Assembly: GCA_910575795.1 (NCBI GenBank)
Contig: CAJTGE010000007.1
Coordinates: 826 to 64,825, forward strand
Source of the DNA: Clostridiaceae bacterium
Lineage (GTDB): Bacteria; Bacillota; Clostridia; Lachnospirales; Lachnospiraceae
Length of the DNA: 64,000 bases
Reading direction: 5' to 3'
Made by a program: the position numbers and the translations under genes. The notes under the pieces were generated by a model. It saw nothing but the letters and a program-made list of their open reading frames with translations. It was not told the origin of the DNA and made no database searches. This document shows, one piece after another, positions 24,463 to 33,720 of this stretch (position 1 is the stretch's first letter; each line of letters opens with the position of its first letter).

Positions 24463-25763
24463 TGGATTTTGCATGGCTTATGTACGAGGCGGTAAAACTC
24501 TTGAACTGCATTATTGAAATTTTTTTGGTCTATATGTTTTTAAGATCTCTGTTCCCGGTCTATGAGAAACGGCGATATGTAAGATGGGCAGAGGCGGGAA
24601 TCTGTACAGGCATTATTTTTTTTGTAAATCATTTGGAAATGCCATTTGTAAATTTGGTTTGTGTTCCCCTTATATATATGCTTCTTATCTGGCTTATCTA
24701 CCGGATTAGGTTTAACCTGAATGTGTTGTATGTGATATTTTATTATACAATTTTAGTAATTACAGAATTTGTTGTGTGGCATTTTTTTCACATTTTTGGA
24801 ATCGATGTTACGGTAAAAGATCATACCTGGGCATTCAGGCTTTTGCTGGAAAAATGTCTGATTTACCTCGCACTTGTGATTATCAGAAAAAATCACAGGT
24901 ATGCTCCAGATAAGGAAGGGTATCCCATACTGAAAAATCTGCTTATTTTGCCAGTTTCTGTATTAATACTATTAAATGGTTTTCTTTTAGCTAATCAACA
25001 CCGTATGGGATATTTACTGATTTATCTGGGAAGCGCTGCACTGTTGGTGAGTAATATCGCGTATTTTCTGATTATGGATAAGCTGCTTTTAAGAGAAAAG
25101 GATATTCAGGATAATAAGATGAGGAACCTTAAGGCGGAATTGGAGCGCAGCCATTACCGTCATATAGATGAAATTAATCAGGAATATGCGGAATACATAC
25201 ATGAAATGCGGCATATTGTCAAAGCAATAGAGGATTTTGTAAACGCTCAAAACGATGAAAGCCTGAAAAAATTTTCGTCGGAAGCTTCTAAGCTGCTGAA
25301 AAGAAAAAGCCCTGCGGATAAAAAAATGTATATTGAGGATCCGATTGTTAATGGAATGCTAGTTGAAAGAATGAAGGAGGCAAATAAAAGCGGAATCCGG
25401 TTTAAACCTGATATACAGAAAGGGGTATCGTTAGATTTTATGGATGAAACGGATAAAATCAGAATTCTCGGAAATTTGCTGGACAACGCGCTGGAAGCGG
25501 CGGGAAAATGCGAGCACGGATATGTAAATATGTCGCTTTATATACAAACGGATTCAACCATTATTTTACGGGTTATAAACAACTTCAGTCATAAAAATCA
25601 GAAACAGGAAGGCATATTCATGTCGATCAAGAGCGACGGAAGAAGACATGGTTTCGGTCTTCAAAAGGTTAAGGAATTGGCAGGCAGGTATAAGGGTTCT
25701 CTGAAGATCGAAGAGGAGAACGAAAGATTTACAGCCATAGTGTCGTTGAGAAATATGTATTAA
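24462..25763 (+). CDS. AgrC-like sensor histidine kinase
   Basis: The 433-residue protein has about six membrane segments in its first 210 residues, the sensor region for a cyclic peptide. Next comes a coiled dimerisation helix with the probable phospho-acceptor His251 in HEMRHIVKAI, and an HPK10-type ATPase domain with the N box GNLLDNALEAAG and the glycine box RRHGFGLQKVKELAG. The start codon shares a base with the regulator stop. It is the expected receptor for the peptide encoded just downstream. This operon is markedly AT-richer than the metabolic genes to its left. Confidence 0.9.
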   Translation: MDFAWLMYEAVKLLNCIIEIFLVYMFLRSLFPVYEKRRYVRWAEAGICTGIIFFVNHLEMPFVNLVCVPLIYMLLIWLIYRIRFNLNVLYVIFYYTILVITEFVVWHFFHIFGIDVTVKDHTWAFRLLLEKCLIYLALVIIRKNHRYAPDKEGYPILKNLLILPVSVLILLNGFLLANQHRMGYLLIYLGSAALLVSNIAYFLIMDKLLLREKDIQDNKMRNLKAELERSHYRHIDEINQEYAEYIHEMRHIVKAIEDFVNAQNDESLKKFSSEASKLLKRKSPADKKMYIEDPIVNGMLVERMKEANKSGIRFKPDIQKGVSLDFMDETDKIRILGNLLDNALEAAGKCEHGYVNMSLYIQTDSTIILRVINNFSHKNQKQEGIFMSIKSDGRRHGFGLQKVKELAGRYKGSLKIEEENERFTAIVSLRNMY

Positions 25764-25837
25764 AAATAAATATTTATCAAAAATGCTTGATTTTTTCTTC
25801 AAAAGGGGTTATGGTAATATAAAACAAAGGAGGAAAG

Positions 25838-26014
25838 ATGATGAAAAAGACAGTCAAAAACCTATTAACAAAACTGAAAAACAGAAATTGGGCGGTGATC
25901 GCGCTGAATGCGATGGCGCTGCTGACAGTGATTCAGAACGTGAATGCAGGATGCGGATGGATCGATCATCAGCCTGAGATTCCGGAAGAGGCTAAACGCT
26001 TCAGGCGGTTTTAA
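25838..26014 (+). CDS. agrD: AgrD-like cyclic (thio)lactone autoinducer prepeptide
   Basis: This 58-residue gene encodes an amphipathic basic N-terminus (MMKKTVKNLLTKLKNRNWAV), a hydrophobic stretch, the signal core NAGCGWID and an acidic, proline-bearing tail HQPEIPEEAKRF. That layout, with Cys then four residues then a QPxxP tail, matches clostridial AgrD peptides. The predicted mature signal is a five-membered thiolactone ring from Cys39 to Asp43 with a short N-terminal tail, inferred by analogy. AAGGAGGA precedes the start; the second ATG (25841) is equally possible. It lies five bases before agrB. Confidence 0.88.
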   Translation: MMKKTVKNLLTKLKNRNWAVIALNAMALLTVIQNVNAGCGWIDHQPEIPEEAKRFRRF

Positions 26015-26019
26015 AAGGT

Positions 26020-26622
26020 ATGATCGAAAAGCTGGCAGAATATTTGGTTGACTGGCAGATAAAGAGACATTATTTGTCTGCAGAGGATCAAAGATTGTAT
26101 CAGTATGCGTTTGGATTGCTGATTGGGCAGGCGGTCAATATATTGATCGCCTGTCTTTTGGCAGCAGCGTTTCAGGAATATATGACTGTATTTGTGTTTC
26201 TGCTGTCCTTTATTCCGCTGCGCTCCTATGCAGGAGGCCATCACGCAGATAACTATACGATCTGTACGCTTCTTTCTACGCTGATACTGCTCGGGGTATG
26301 TGTGATGGCGAAGCTGATTCCCGTTGGTATCATTTTGACCGTGAGCCTTATATCCGGCGCAGTGTGTGGTTTCCTGATTTTTTTACTGGCCCCGGTTGAA
26401 GATCATAATAAACCTTTGGACCAGGCGGAGAGACGCCGGTATGGAAGACGCAGTAAGGTAATATGGACTTTTGAGATATTTGCATGGATGATTTTCTATA
26501 AAGCCGGCGCAGAGGATGTGAGCCTGGCGATTGCTCTGGGGCACCTTGCGCTGTCTGTATTATTATGTGCAGGAACCGTAAAAAATAAAAAGATTTCCCA
26601 TTCTGCTTTGAATCAAAGTTAA
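26020..26622 (+). CDS. agrB: AgrB-family peptide-processing membrane protease
   Basis: AgrB cleaves the AgrD tail and forms the ring. The 200-residue membrane protein has the catalytic pair His75 and Cys82 in RSYAGGHHADNYTIC, seven residues apart as in the staphylococcal enzyme, then LAPVEDHNKPL after the central membrane segments. The start follows agrD with AAAAGG overlapping the agrD stop. With the regulator and kinase upstream the operon is complete. Confidence 0.93.
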   Translation: MIEKLAEYLVDWQIKRHYLSAEDQRLYQYAFGLLIGQAVNILIACLLAAAFQEYMTVFVFLLSFIPLRSYAGGHHADNYTICTLLSTLILLGVCVMAKLIPVGIILTVSLISGAVCGFLIFLLAPVEDHNKPLDQAERRRYGRRSKVIWTFEIFAWMIFYKAGAEDVSLAIALGHLALSVLLCAGTVKNKKISHSALNQS

Positions 26623-26637
26623 AAATCATGAGTTTGT

Positions 26638-26669
26638 AAGCCGTAAAAAAATATTTTTGCGGCTTTTTT
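26638..26669 (+). terminator. Terminator of the agr-like operon
   Basis: AAGCCGTAAAAA pairs with TTTTTGCGGCTT (G-U allowed), followed by a T-run. Confidence 0.75.
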
Positions 26670-26749
26670 CATACGGATTTTTAGCGTCAAATTTAGATTG
26701 TTTTAATCTTGTTTTCCGCTGTCAATCAGAAAAAATGGTTTAGATGATG

Positions 26750-26781
26750 CAAAAAACGACAAAAACGGAACAAAAAACGAC
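26750..26781. promoter_or_regulatory. Two 11-bp direct repeats 21 bp apart, possible LytTR site
   Basis: CAAAAAACGAC occurs at 26750-26760 and again, identical, at 26771-26781, with AAAAACGGAAC between. A 21-bp period puts both on one DNA face, as in AgrA-type binding sites. They lie between agrB and the first gene of the injection locus. Confidence 0.45.
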
Positions 26782-26808
26782 ATCCCTATTGAAATGGGAT
26801 GTTTTTTG
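26772..26808 (+). terminator. Hairpin with T-run before the injection locus
   Basis: ACATCCC pairs with GGGATGT across a 9-base loop, flanked by A-rich and T-rich tracts (AAAAAACG / TTTTTTG). It could insulate or attenuate transcription into the locus and overlaps the second direct repeat. Confidence 0.6.
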
Positions 26809-26881
26809 TGATAACTTATCAATCAAGAAAGGCAGATAGATAAAATAAAAAATATTTGGCAAAGCGTATGGGGGAATTGAG

Positions 26882-28843
26882 TTGATAAGGTTCAGAAAGG
26901 CGGCTGTCATATTTACAACAGCGGTATTGCTTATATTTTGTGTGACAGAAAATATTAGAGGAGAAGAGAAGAACGATAATATATCCTCTTCCGGTGAAAT
27001 TATCTTCCTCTTAGACACCAGCGCGTCCATGAACGCCCAGGACAGGGACCGGGAGGCCATCGACGCGATCCGGCAGGCAGTGTACAGCCTGCCGTCGGAT
27101 TACCGGGTTGGGCTGGTGGCGTACAACACGGACATACAGACCGTGATCGTCCCCGGAACCCCGGCGGCGCAGATGGAGGAGATGCTGGCAGGGATTACCT
27201 ATACGGGATACACGAACGCAGGGGAAGGGCTCGCACAGGCTGTCGGGCTCTTTTCTGAGGGCGGGGCGTCAGACCGCTGTATCGTGATGCTGACGGACGG
27301 AGAGATCGATATGCCGGACAGCCGGGCCAGGGAGGCGTCGCGCGCGCTATATTCCGAAGCGGCGCTGCAGGCGCGGGAGCGGGGCGTCCGGATGTATATC
27401 GTGGCGATCGGGACAGAGCTTTCGGATCCGCGGCTGCACATTTTCGACGGGGCGGAGGTGACGGACGGGGCCATCTACTGGGAAGGCCAGTCAGGCTCCC
27501 TGTCTGGTATCATGAGGCGTATCCTGGAGGAGCGGCTCAGCCTGCCGGGCGCCCCGCTGGCAGCGGGCGGGGCAGGAAGCGTCCTGCCTTCCGAAAGCGC
27601 CGGAAACGGATTTGCGGCAGGCGGATCGGGCCATGCGCCTTCCGAAATCTCAACCGTGGTTCTGAACGCCGCCATCCCGAAGGGCGCGAGCCGCGTGAGG
27701 CTGGCGATCACCTCAGAGGAAGGCATAGGCGGGGCGCAGGCCGGGCAGGCGCAGGTGATAACAGGACAGCATTTCGCGGTTGTGGAGGCGGTGCGGCCGC
27801 CCGCGGGGACGTTAAGCGTATCGTACCAGACGCCGGATCCGGCCTCCGCGCAGGCATGGATGATCCCGGAATACGACGTGGTTCCCACCATATCGGCAGC
27901 ATACCGGATCGAGGAGCTTTCGCGGAGCGAAAAGGAGATAAAGCGGAACGTGCCGCCGGAGTTTGAACACTACGCGGATCTGGAGCTTACGCTGGTGGAT
28001 GTCTCCGGAGCTGATTCAAAAAATGCCGCCGGGGATCTTTCGGGGGAGGTCTCGCAGGATCTTTCGGGAAATGCCGCCGGGAAAGGCGCGAATATATGGG
28101 AGGATGAGCGGTTTGAGGGGATGGAAGTCTCCTTCACCGTCAACGGGACGCCTTATACGGGAACCATACAGGGGGGAAGCATCTTCCTGACGCTGCGGGC
28201 CGAAGCGCTCGAAACGGTGACGGCGGCGGTTTCGATGGCAGACGACGGGGCGGTATACCGGATACGGGAGGCCGATCCGGTGCGGATTGAGAAATTTCCG
28301 GATCCGGAGTTTGAGCCTCTGCCGGATTACCGGCCGCTGATCGCCATCCTGTGCGCACTGGCCGCCTGCCTTGCAGGGCTGTTTGCGTTCTGGATGGGCA
28401 AGAGGACGACAGTGATCTATATGGCGCCATCTCCGTCCGGGGACGGGACGAAGACCGCCGCTAGGGCCGGCGAGTATTCGGGGAAGCTAAACATGTACGT
28501 GGTCAGGAACGCGGACGGAAAGGACATACCGCCTCAGACGTACCGCCTGTTCGGGCGCAGGGCCAGGAGGCTGACGCTGGGGCAGATCCTGACATCCTGC
28601 GGGATTAAATTTGATAAGATCGGAGCGGACGATATCATCCTGTATCCGGGCCCGGATCACGCGGTGATCGTGATGGACCAGTCCGAGGGCTGCACGGTGA
28701 TGCGGGGCATGGAGATTTTAAAAAAGGGAATGGGGTATCCGGTATACTATAACGGGAAAATCACGGTATCCTTTGACGATGAGGAGACAGAGATGGAGCT
28801 GCATTACCGGAATTTAAAGCCAGGGGAAAGGGAGGAGCTATGA
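26882..28843 (+). CDS. Membrane-anchored VWA-domain protein, first gene of the injection locus
   Basis: The 653-residue protein starts at a TTG. After an N-terminal hydrophobic signal (residues 6-21) comes a von Willebrand A domain (about 38-215) with an intact metal site: D45-T-S47-A-S49, T111 and D139 (MLTDGEID). A beta-rich region with Ala/Gly-rich linkers follows, then a membrane helix near 484-505 and a 145-residue cytoplasmic tail. Extracytoplasmic VWA domains usually bind partners, so it could anchor or dock the contractile apparatus at the membrane. I know of no direct precedent. The next gene is the sheath-like protein about 100 bp on. Confidence 0.8.
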   Translation: MIRFRKAAVIFTTAVLLIFCVTENIRGEEKNDNISSSGEIIFLLDTSASMNAQDRDREAIDAIRQAVYSLPSDYRVGLVAYNTDIQTVIVPGTPAAQMEEMLAGITYTGYTNAGEGLAQAVGLFSEGGASDRCIVMLTDGEIDMPDSRAREASRALYSEAALQARERGVRMYIVAIGTELSDPRLHIFDGAEVTDGAIYWEGQSGSLSGIMRRILEERLSLPGAPLAAGGAGSVLPSESAGNGFAAGGSGHAPSEISTVVLNAAIPKGASRVRLAITSEEGIGGAQAGQAQVITGQHFAVVEAVRPPAGTLSVSYQTPDPASAQAWMIPEYDVVPTISAAYRIEELSRSEKEIKRNVPPEFEHYADLELTLVDVSGADSKNAAGDLSGEVSQDLSGNAAGKGANIWEDERFEGMEVSFTVNGTPYTGTIQGGSIFLTLRAEALETVTAAVSMADDGAVYRIREADPVRIEKFPDPEFEPLPDYRPLIAILCALAACLAGLFAFWMGKRTTVIYMAPSPSGDGTKTAARAGEYSGKLNMYVVRNADGKDIPPQTYRLFGRRARRLTLGQILTSCGIKFDKIGADDIILYPGPDHAVIVMDQSEGCTVMRGMEILKKGMGYPVYYNGKITVSFDDEETEMELHYRNLKPGEREEL

Positions 28844-28943
28844 GAAACACAGCCGGGTTTGCGGAAAAAGCAGGGCATATGCCGTCAGGGGCAGGCCATA
28901 TGGGCTGTGATCCCTGATATTATAAAGAGGAGGAAAAGAAGGA

Positions 28944-31127
28944 ATGGGAAATGTGATTAAGCAGACAAACCGTACCATGCTGATGGAGGTGATCAATCCG
29001 GAAAAGCTGGATTTCCTGACGCTGGTCGGGGACGTGCGCGGCATGGAAAGCCTGTCGGACGACAAGATAAAGGAGATCAATGACCATCTTCTGGTGAGGA
29101 GCTTTGACGAATTCCTGGAAAAATTCGCGCCGGCTGTGTATTGCTATTACAATGCCAACAGCCAGCAGGTAGTCTACCAGCTTAAAAAGCCGGAGCAGGT
29201 GCCGGAGGAGATGCTGACGGAGATCCCCTTAAACCGCCAGAATGAATTTATGGGGATGCTGATGTCCATGATCGAGACCAAGCGCTCGGAGGGGAGCACG
29301 AACGTGGACTTCAAATTCGATAAACTCACCGAGATGATTTCCCCCAGGAAGGTCATGGACGCCATCAAGCAGGGCCGCAAGGAGCTGCAGTATACATACG
29401 GGATCTATGCGTCCTTAGACGACGGGGATCCGAAAAAGATGGATGTGGCTGACCGGCTGAACGTCATGTTCGAGGAGGCCAGCGCGAATTACAACAATGT
29501 GCTGGCCATGCTGCCGCTGGCGATTGAGGATATCAAGACGCGCCTGCTATTGGGGGACGGCGGCGATAAAAAGGACAACACGCCCCTGGCCCTCGGCGTG
29601 CTGAGCATGGGCGAGGACGGCGAGCTGCGGGTCTTAGAGGCCCCGAAGGTGGAGAGCACAGCCCTCATGGCAGTGGACGATCAGGTGAACGCAGGGCTGA
29701 TTGAGGCATTAAAGGAGGACTATGAGGCCCTCAATGAGGAGAGCAACGACTATGTGGCCGCCCTTGTGGCCCGCACCTTCTGTCCGCTGACCTCCACCAT
29801 GGAGAGCCGCGTGGACAAGGAGCAGGAGGTCAGGAATTACAACTCCTACCTGGAGTTTTACCGCGAGTCAAAGGACGCGTTTATCAAAACCGTAAAGCCG
29901 CTGATTGAAAAGCTTCTTGGCGTCTGGTGTTTTTTTGAGCAGTATCCGTCGAAGGTAAAGGGCATGAAGCCCTCCATGCTGATCACGAATGTTTCCAATG
30001 AAATGCTGGCCAAATCGGGAAACATTTCCCGTCTGATCACCTATTTCAACACGACGAACGCAAAGAATGATTTTTCAAATACCGTGTGGTATGCGGCTGT
30101 GCCGAATGTTTCTTTAGATCAGTACAGCAAGATGAAGCTGACGCGCGAGCGCTTTAAGGGCAACTCGAAGACGGAAAAGAGCGATGTGAACAGCGTGGAA
30201 TCCCTGGCGCGCCTTTTGGATGTATTTAAGGATTACGGGGTGCAGTGCTTTTTCAGCTATGAGGCGGACGACAGCACGACCTTCAGCGCCCTGGCGACCG
30301 AGGGAATTGAGAAGTATGAGGAGCGCTGCATGCCGCTGATGGGCAAGCCGTTCAGCGAGTACGCGATCCCCTGCCTGCCGAATTTTACCATTATCCCCAA
30401 GGACAAGTCGGGCGTGGTGCTGGACAGCCGCATGGTGATGGGGGAGGACGGGGACACCGTGGAGCTCTCCAAAGAAAAGGAAGATGTCATGAAGCTGTGG
30501 ATCGACGGCGTGTACGTGGGGGCCGCGTATGTGGCGGCCGGTATCACGGCGGCGTACCAGTGCCCGGAGTATTTAAAGGATAAATTCGGCAAGAACGGCG
30601 TGGATCCGGAGCTCCCGGGCGTGCGCTTTGACATCGAGGCCGGGGATCACGCCCTGGCGGCCTATACGACCATGGCAAAGGAGATCACAGGCTTTACGAA
30701 CTCCATTAAAAATGACATTAACCGCAAGAATTTCGGTTTTATCTTCAGCTCCGAGAATGCTTCGCATAACGGCCATGACATTACCAACATCATGGTTTAT
30801 AAGACAAGGAACCTGCTGTCAGACGGGTATATGTTTGAGCCGATCTACAAGACTCAGGTCACGAATTACATTGAGCGGGTAATGCGCCATGGGACAGGCG
30901 ATTTCAAGGAAGATTCCATTGTGCGGTTTTTCTCAAATAACCCCAGCAGTCAGAAAAGCCAGTGGCTGTCAAAACGCGAGTACCTGAACGCTATCCTTGG
31001 CAAGGGCGATGATATTGAGTACATCATTGACGAGGAGAACGGGTACTGCACGTTAAATATTACGTTTAACGGCAATGTGAAGAACCTGGAGGTGGAGATT
31101 AACCGGCTGTCGGCCAATAAGGCTTAA
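28944..31127 (+). CDS. Predicted contractile sheath protein (TssC/phage-sheath-like)
   Basis: This 727-residue, highly soluble, abundant-looking protein (very regular codon use, strong AGAGGAGG) is placed where a sheath gene is expected, just before two tube genes. Features consistent with a TssB-TssC-like sheath are an N-terminal TssB-like stretch (INPEKLDFLTLVGDVRG), the central WYAAVPNVSLDQYSKMKL, VGAAYVAAGITAAYQCPEYL, and the C-terminal FGFIFSSENASHNGHDITNI, RVMRHGTGD and a last beta strand (CTLNITFNGNVKNLEVEINR) suited to sheath handshake. Sequence identity to described sheaths is too low for me to assert; the call is from position plus these features. It may be a natural TssB-TssC fusion. 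Confidence 0.6.
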   Translation: MGNVIKQTNRTMLMEVINPEKLDFLTLVGDVRGMESLSDDKIKEINDHLLVRSFDEFLEKFAPAVYCYYNANSQQVVYQLKKPEQVPEEMLTEIPLNRQNEFMGMLMSMIETKRSEGSTNVDFKFDKLTEMISPRKVMDAIKQGRKELQYTYGIYASLDDGDPKKMDVADRLNVMFEEASANYNNVLAMLPLAIEDIKTRLLLGDGGDKKDNTPLALGVLSMGEDGELRVLEAPKVESTALMAVDDQVNAGLIEALKEDYEALNEESNDYVAALVARTFCPLTSTMESRVDKEQEVRNYNSYLEFYRESKDAFIKTVKPLIEKLLGVWCFFEQYPSKVKGMKPSMLITNVSNEMLAKSGNISRLITYFNTTNAKNDFSNTVWYAAVPNVSLDQYSKMKLTRERFKGNSKTEKSDVNSVESLARLLDVFKDYGVQCFFSYEADDSTTFSALATEGIEKYEERCMPLMGKPFSEYAIPCLPNFTIIPKDKSGVVLDSRMVMGEDGDTVELSKEKEDVMKLWIDGVYVGAAYVAAGITAAYQCPEYLKDKFGKNGVDPELPGVRFDIEAGDHALAAYTTMAKEITGFTNSIKNDINRKNFGFIFSSENASHNGHDITNIMVYKTRNLLSDGYMFEPIYKTQVTNYIERVMRHGTGDFKEDSIVRFFSNNPSSQKSQWLSKREYLNAILGKGDDIEYIIDEENGYCTLNITFNGNVKNLEVEINRLSANKA

Positions 31128-31199
31128 AAAGGCTTAAAATCTGGTTATTATCCGCCGGGCATCCCCGCCCCGGGACGTCCGGAGGGTATTAATAAACCG

Positions 31200-31225
31200 T
31201 AACAGCCCGGAAGCCCGGGCGGTTA
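31200..31225 (+). promoter_or_regulatory. Stable hairpin between sheath and tube genes
   Basis: TAACAGCCCGG and CCGGGCGGTTA form an 11-bp stem with one mismatch and a four-base loop, without a T-run. Such a stem could protect the 5' end of a processed tube-protein mRNA. Confidence 0.4.
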
Positions 31226-31265
31226 CACAAAATAAACTATTCCAAAAGAAAAGGAGGAATCATTT

Positions 31266-31697
31266 ATGGGATTTCGCATGAAAATCACCGGGGGAGCCGA
31301 GGACATCGTTTTTGATGAGAGAAGCATCATGAAGGTGGATTTTAATTCCGCTTCGTCTGTGGACTCCAACGCGCGGGCCACGGATTTCGGCCTGACTGTG
31401 AAGGTGTGGGGCAAGATGCTCTACAAGCTGGGCGGGGAGGGCAGCGATCCCACCCTGGGACTGGCGCAGTGGTCACAGGTTCCGTCCGAGCGGGCGGACT
31501 GCTACCGCAGCGCGGAGATCACGGTGGTATCCGCCGGCCAGGTGGTGCGCCAGTTCACGCTTCCGGACGCGTTTGTCATGGAATATTCGGAAGAAGTGGA
31601 CGACGAGAGCGGCGTGGGAACCTTTTTCATCCACATGAAACAGAAAAAGGATGAAAATGCGGCGACGAAAATTGAGGGCGGCTTCGGCGGCGAGTAA
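31266..31697 (+). CDS. Hcp-like tube protein 1
   Basis: A 143-residue all-beta protein with MKVDFNSASSVDSNARATDF, LTVKVWGK, then VVRQFTLPDAFVMEYSEE and GVGTFFIHMKQKKDE. Size, beta-barrel pattern and place after the sheath gene match Hcp/gp19 tube subunits. It has a strong AAAGGAGGAATC ribosome site, expected for an abundant structural protein. A paralogue follows directly, sharing SNAR..D.G, the RADCYR/KADCYR segment and the FxMEY/FVIDY strand. Confidence 0.7.
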   Translation: MGFRMKITGGAEDIVFDERSIMKVDFNSASSVDSNARATDFGLTVKVWGKMLYKLGGEGSDPTLGLAQWSQVPSERADCYRSAEITVVSAGQVVRQFTLPDAFVMEYSEEVDDESGVGTFFIHMKQKKDENAATKIEGGFGGE

Positions 31698-31723
31698 AAC
31701 AGGCTGAAAGGAGGATATGAGAC

Positions 31724-32152
31724 ATGTCATATAAGGTAACGGTAGAGGGGACGGAGAGCTTTGAGATTGCAAAGGAATGTGTGCGCAGGGTGAAATTTAC
31801 CACGGATATCCCGCTGGATTCCAATGCCAGGACAAAGGACGTGGGGAGCACGCTGACGATTACGGGCAGGATCCTGACAGCCGTTGACGGGGATCCCTTT
31901 GACAGCACCAGGAAGCTGGCCCTGTGGTCCGCTGTGCCGGCGGAGAAGGCGGACTGCTACCGCAAGGTGACGATCGAGCACATAGCGGCGGGCGTGATGG
32001 AGCGGAAATACTATTTCCCGAACGCGTTTGTCATTGATTACAAGGAAGATTTCGGCGACGTGGAAGGAACCGGGACCTTTACGCTGGTGGTAAAACAGAA
32101 AAAAGACAAGCTGGACCGGATTACCGTGGAAGGCGGCTACGCGGCCGTATAA
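31724..32152 (+). CDS. Hcp-like tube protein 2
   Basis: The 142-residue paralogue of the preceding gene: CVRRVKFTTDIPLDSNARTK, STLTITGRI, LWSAVPAEKADCYRKV, YYFPNAFVIDYKEDFGD and GTFTLVVKQKKD. Two non-identical tube proteins side by side recall extracellular contractile particles such as PVC/Afp, where one tube paralogue makes the inner tube and another joins it to the baseplate. That division of labour is inference. It starts after GAAAGGAGG, 26 bp from tube 1. Confidence 0.7.
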   Translation: MSYKVTVEGTESFEIAKECVRRVKFTTDIPLDSNARTKDVGSTLTITGRILTAVDGDPFDSTRKLALWSAVPAEKADCYRKVTIEHIAAGVMERKYYFPNAFVIDYKEDFGDVEGTGTFTLVVKQKKDKLDRITVEGGYAAV

Positions 32153-32369
32153 AGGGGCCGGATGCCGATAGGGTTGCTGTGTATATTCCTGCCGGGCTGT
32201 AGACAGTAATGCTTACATTGGAGGGCGCATCCGTAACAGGGCGCGCCCTCCCTGTTGATCACAGGCGCTCCCGGAATCCGGCTGCGGCTGATTCTGGGAG
32301 TATATTCATGGGAGGCGCGGGAGAGTCCGGGCCAGGGCGCGTTTTAAGAATGCCCCAGGGGGAAATGGG

Positions 32370-32804
32370 ATGGAAAAGGATTATTACAGGATTCTCGGGG
32401 TGAGGGAAGACGCCCCGGAGGAGGAGATCAGGAAGCAGTACCGGAAGCTGGCAAAGAGGTATCACCCGGACGCGAATCCAGGAAATGCGGAGGCGGAACA
32501 GAGGTTCAAGGAGGCCGGGGAAGCGTGGGAGACGCTTGGGAACAGGGAGAGGCGGAAGGCGTATGATCAGAAGCGGAGGGATTCCGGGCGTGGAGCGGGC
32601 CGGAGAAAGGCCGGAGATGGGGCCGGGAGCGGCGCGGGCGGGAGGCCGGGATTTGGTTTTTATAATGGTTCTGCCGCGTTTGAGCAGTTTTTCGGGTTCC
32701 GGCCGGATGGGAAGCGGGGGGATATGGGGAAGAATCAGAAAAGTAGGAAGAATCCGATTGATATGACGGGTTTGTTTGAACAATATATGGGAATTAAAAA
32801 ATAG
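32370..32804 (+). CDS. J-domain (DnaJ-like) co-chaperone
   Basis: The J domain fills residues 1-68: [20 protein letters not shown], the HPD motif at residues 32-34 in [10 protein letters not shown], and [11 protein letters not shown] Gly/Arg-rich segment and a short C-terminal part follow (144 residues in total). There is no zinc-finger or substrate-binding domain, so it is a type III J protein. An Hsp70/actin-fold protein is encoded in the same locus at 50401; the two may form a dedicated chaperone pair. The start at 32370 lacks a strong ribosome site (GGGGGAAATGGG). Confidence 0.88.
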   Translation: MEKDYYRILGVREDAPEEEIRKQYRKLAKRYHPDANPGNAEAEQRFKEAGEAWETLGNRERRKAYDQKRRDSGRGAGRRKAGDGAGSGAGGRPGFGFYNGSAAFEQFFGFRPDGKRGDMGKNQKSRKNPIDMTGLFEQYMGIKK

Positions 32805-32880
32805 GTGGAACCAGAGGGGATGCGGTTTACTTAATGCTGTAGTGGAGTATATGCGGGCTGTGGTAGATCGTGAGAGGGCC

Positions 32881-33018
32881 GCCATCGGCAGGTTCTATAT
32901 CCAACGGAACCCCGCTTCCGCTCGGAGAAAAGCGCAGCGGACACTAAGCTCGAAAAGACCTCGCTAAGTGCCGGCGGTTTTCTACGGGTTCCTTATGGAT
33001 ATAGAACCTGCCGATGGC
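32881..33018 (+). repeat. Repeat A1, 138-bp palindromic element
   Basis: Perfect 23-bp terminal inverted repeats (32881-32903 and 32996-33018, containing GGTTCTATATCCA and its complement) enclose a GC-rich core with CGGAGAAAAGCGCAGCGGAC and CCTCGCTAAGTGCCGGCGG. The core has further short inverted repeats. Copies at 33721 and 57258. It has no coding content and opens a 1.1-kb gene-free stretch (32805-33915) inside the injection locus. Confidence 0.85.
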
Positions 33019-33206
33019 TACGTTACTGGAAGGCGGGGGAGCCTGCGGTTTGTTGGTAAATTGTATTGCCTTAATTAAGCGGCAGCACTTTTAGTCAGAC
33101 AGGGCAGTCATTGATGGGGTTAGGAAATTAAGAGATTGTGAGAAAATATAGGGTAGCGGTACCGGATTAAGTATGCCATTATCAGGCTATATTTTTGGAA
33201 CTATTG

Positions 33207-33342
33207 ATTCCCGAGGGCAGGGGCCTGGTGGGTCTGCCTGCACATTTGACGACTGCTGCGAGGGTTACATACCCCCGCTGCTCTACAGCGCTGCAAGCCT
33301 GATGCCCCGCTTGCGGCGGGTGGACAGGCAGGGGTGTTGACT
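33207..33342 (-). repeat. Repeat B2, inverted copy of the thiF-leader element
   Basis: On the minus strand it reads GTCAACACCCCTGCCTGTCC, GCAGCGCTGTAGAGCAGCGG and GTCAAATGTGCAGGCAGACC, matching B1 at 21949 with substitutions that mostly keep the stems. The sequence between B2 and A2 (33343-33720) is AT-rich and I find no gene in it. Confidence 0.7.
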
Positions 33343-33720
33343 ATATAGCAGTTTTTATTATACTGCATACCTGATTGTGAATCATTACGGGTTAAAACCA
33401 TTTTAGGATTAGAAAACCTTTTGCCTACAACTTAATGTGGATAATGCCGGGGATAAAGGGCGGCAATGTGGAGAAGCGGTTTAATGATTTCTGAATTATG
33501 TAAGTACGAATCCGTTTAGCGCCTGTTTTCTGTTATAGTATAGGTAGGTATGATTTATGCGCAGTTCTAAATCGGGTAATACAGTTTTCCGCTACATGAC
33601 CTTTTACCCACGACATTAAGCCATGAACCGATGGCTTCATAACATGCTTTTTAAAATCCAGCCATACCGAATTACGCAATCATGCGCTCAGCCGGAAATC
33701 TATAGCCTGCCGATCACGTA

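Noticed and set aside
32776-32967. A short open frame after the J-domain gene
   Set aside because: It reads through repeat A1 and resembles other frames made by repeat A elsewhere (33772, 57237), so it is a product of the repeat.
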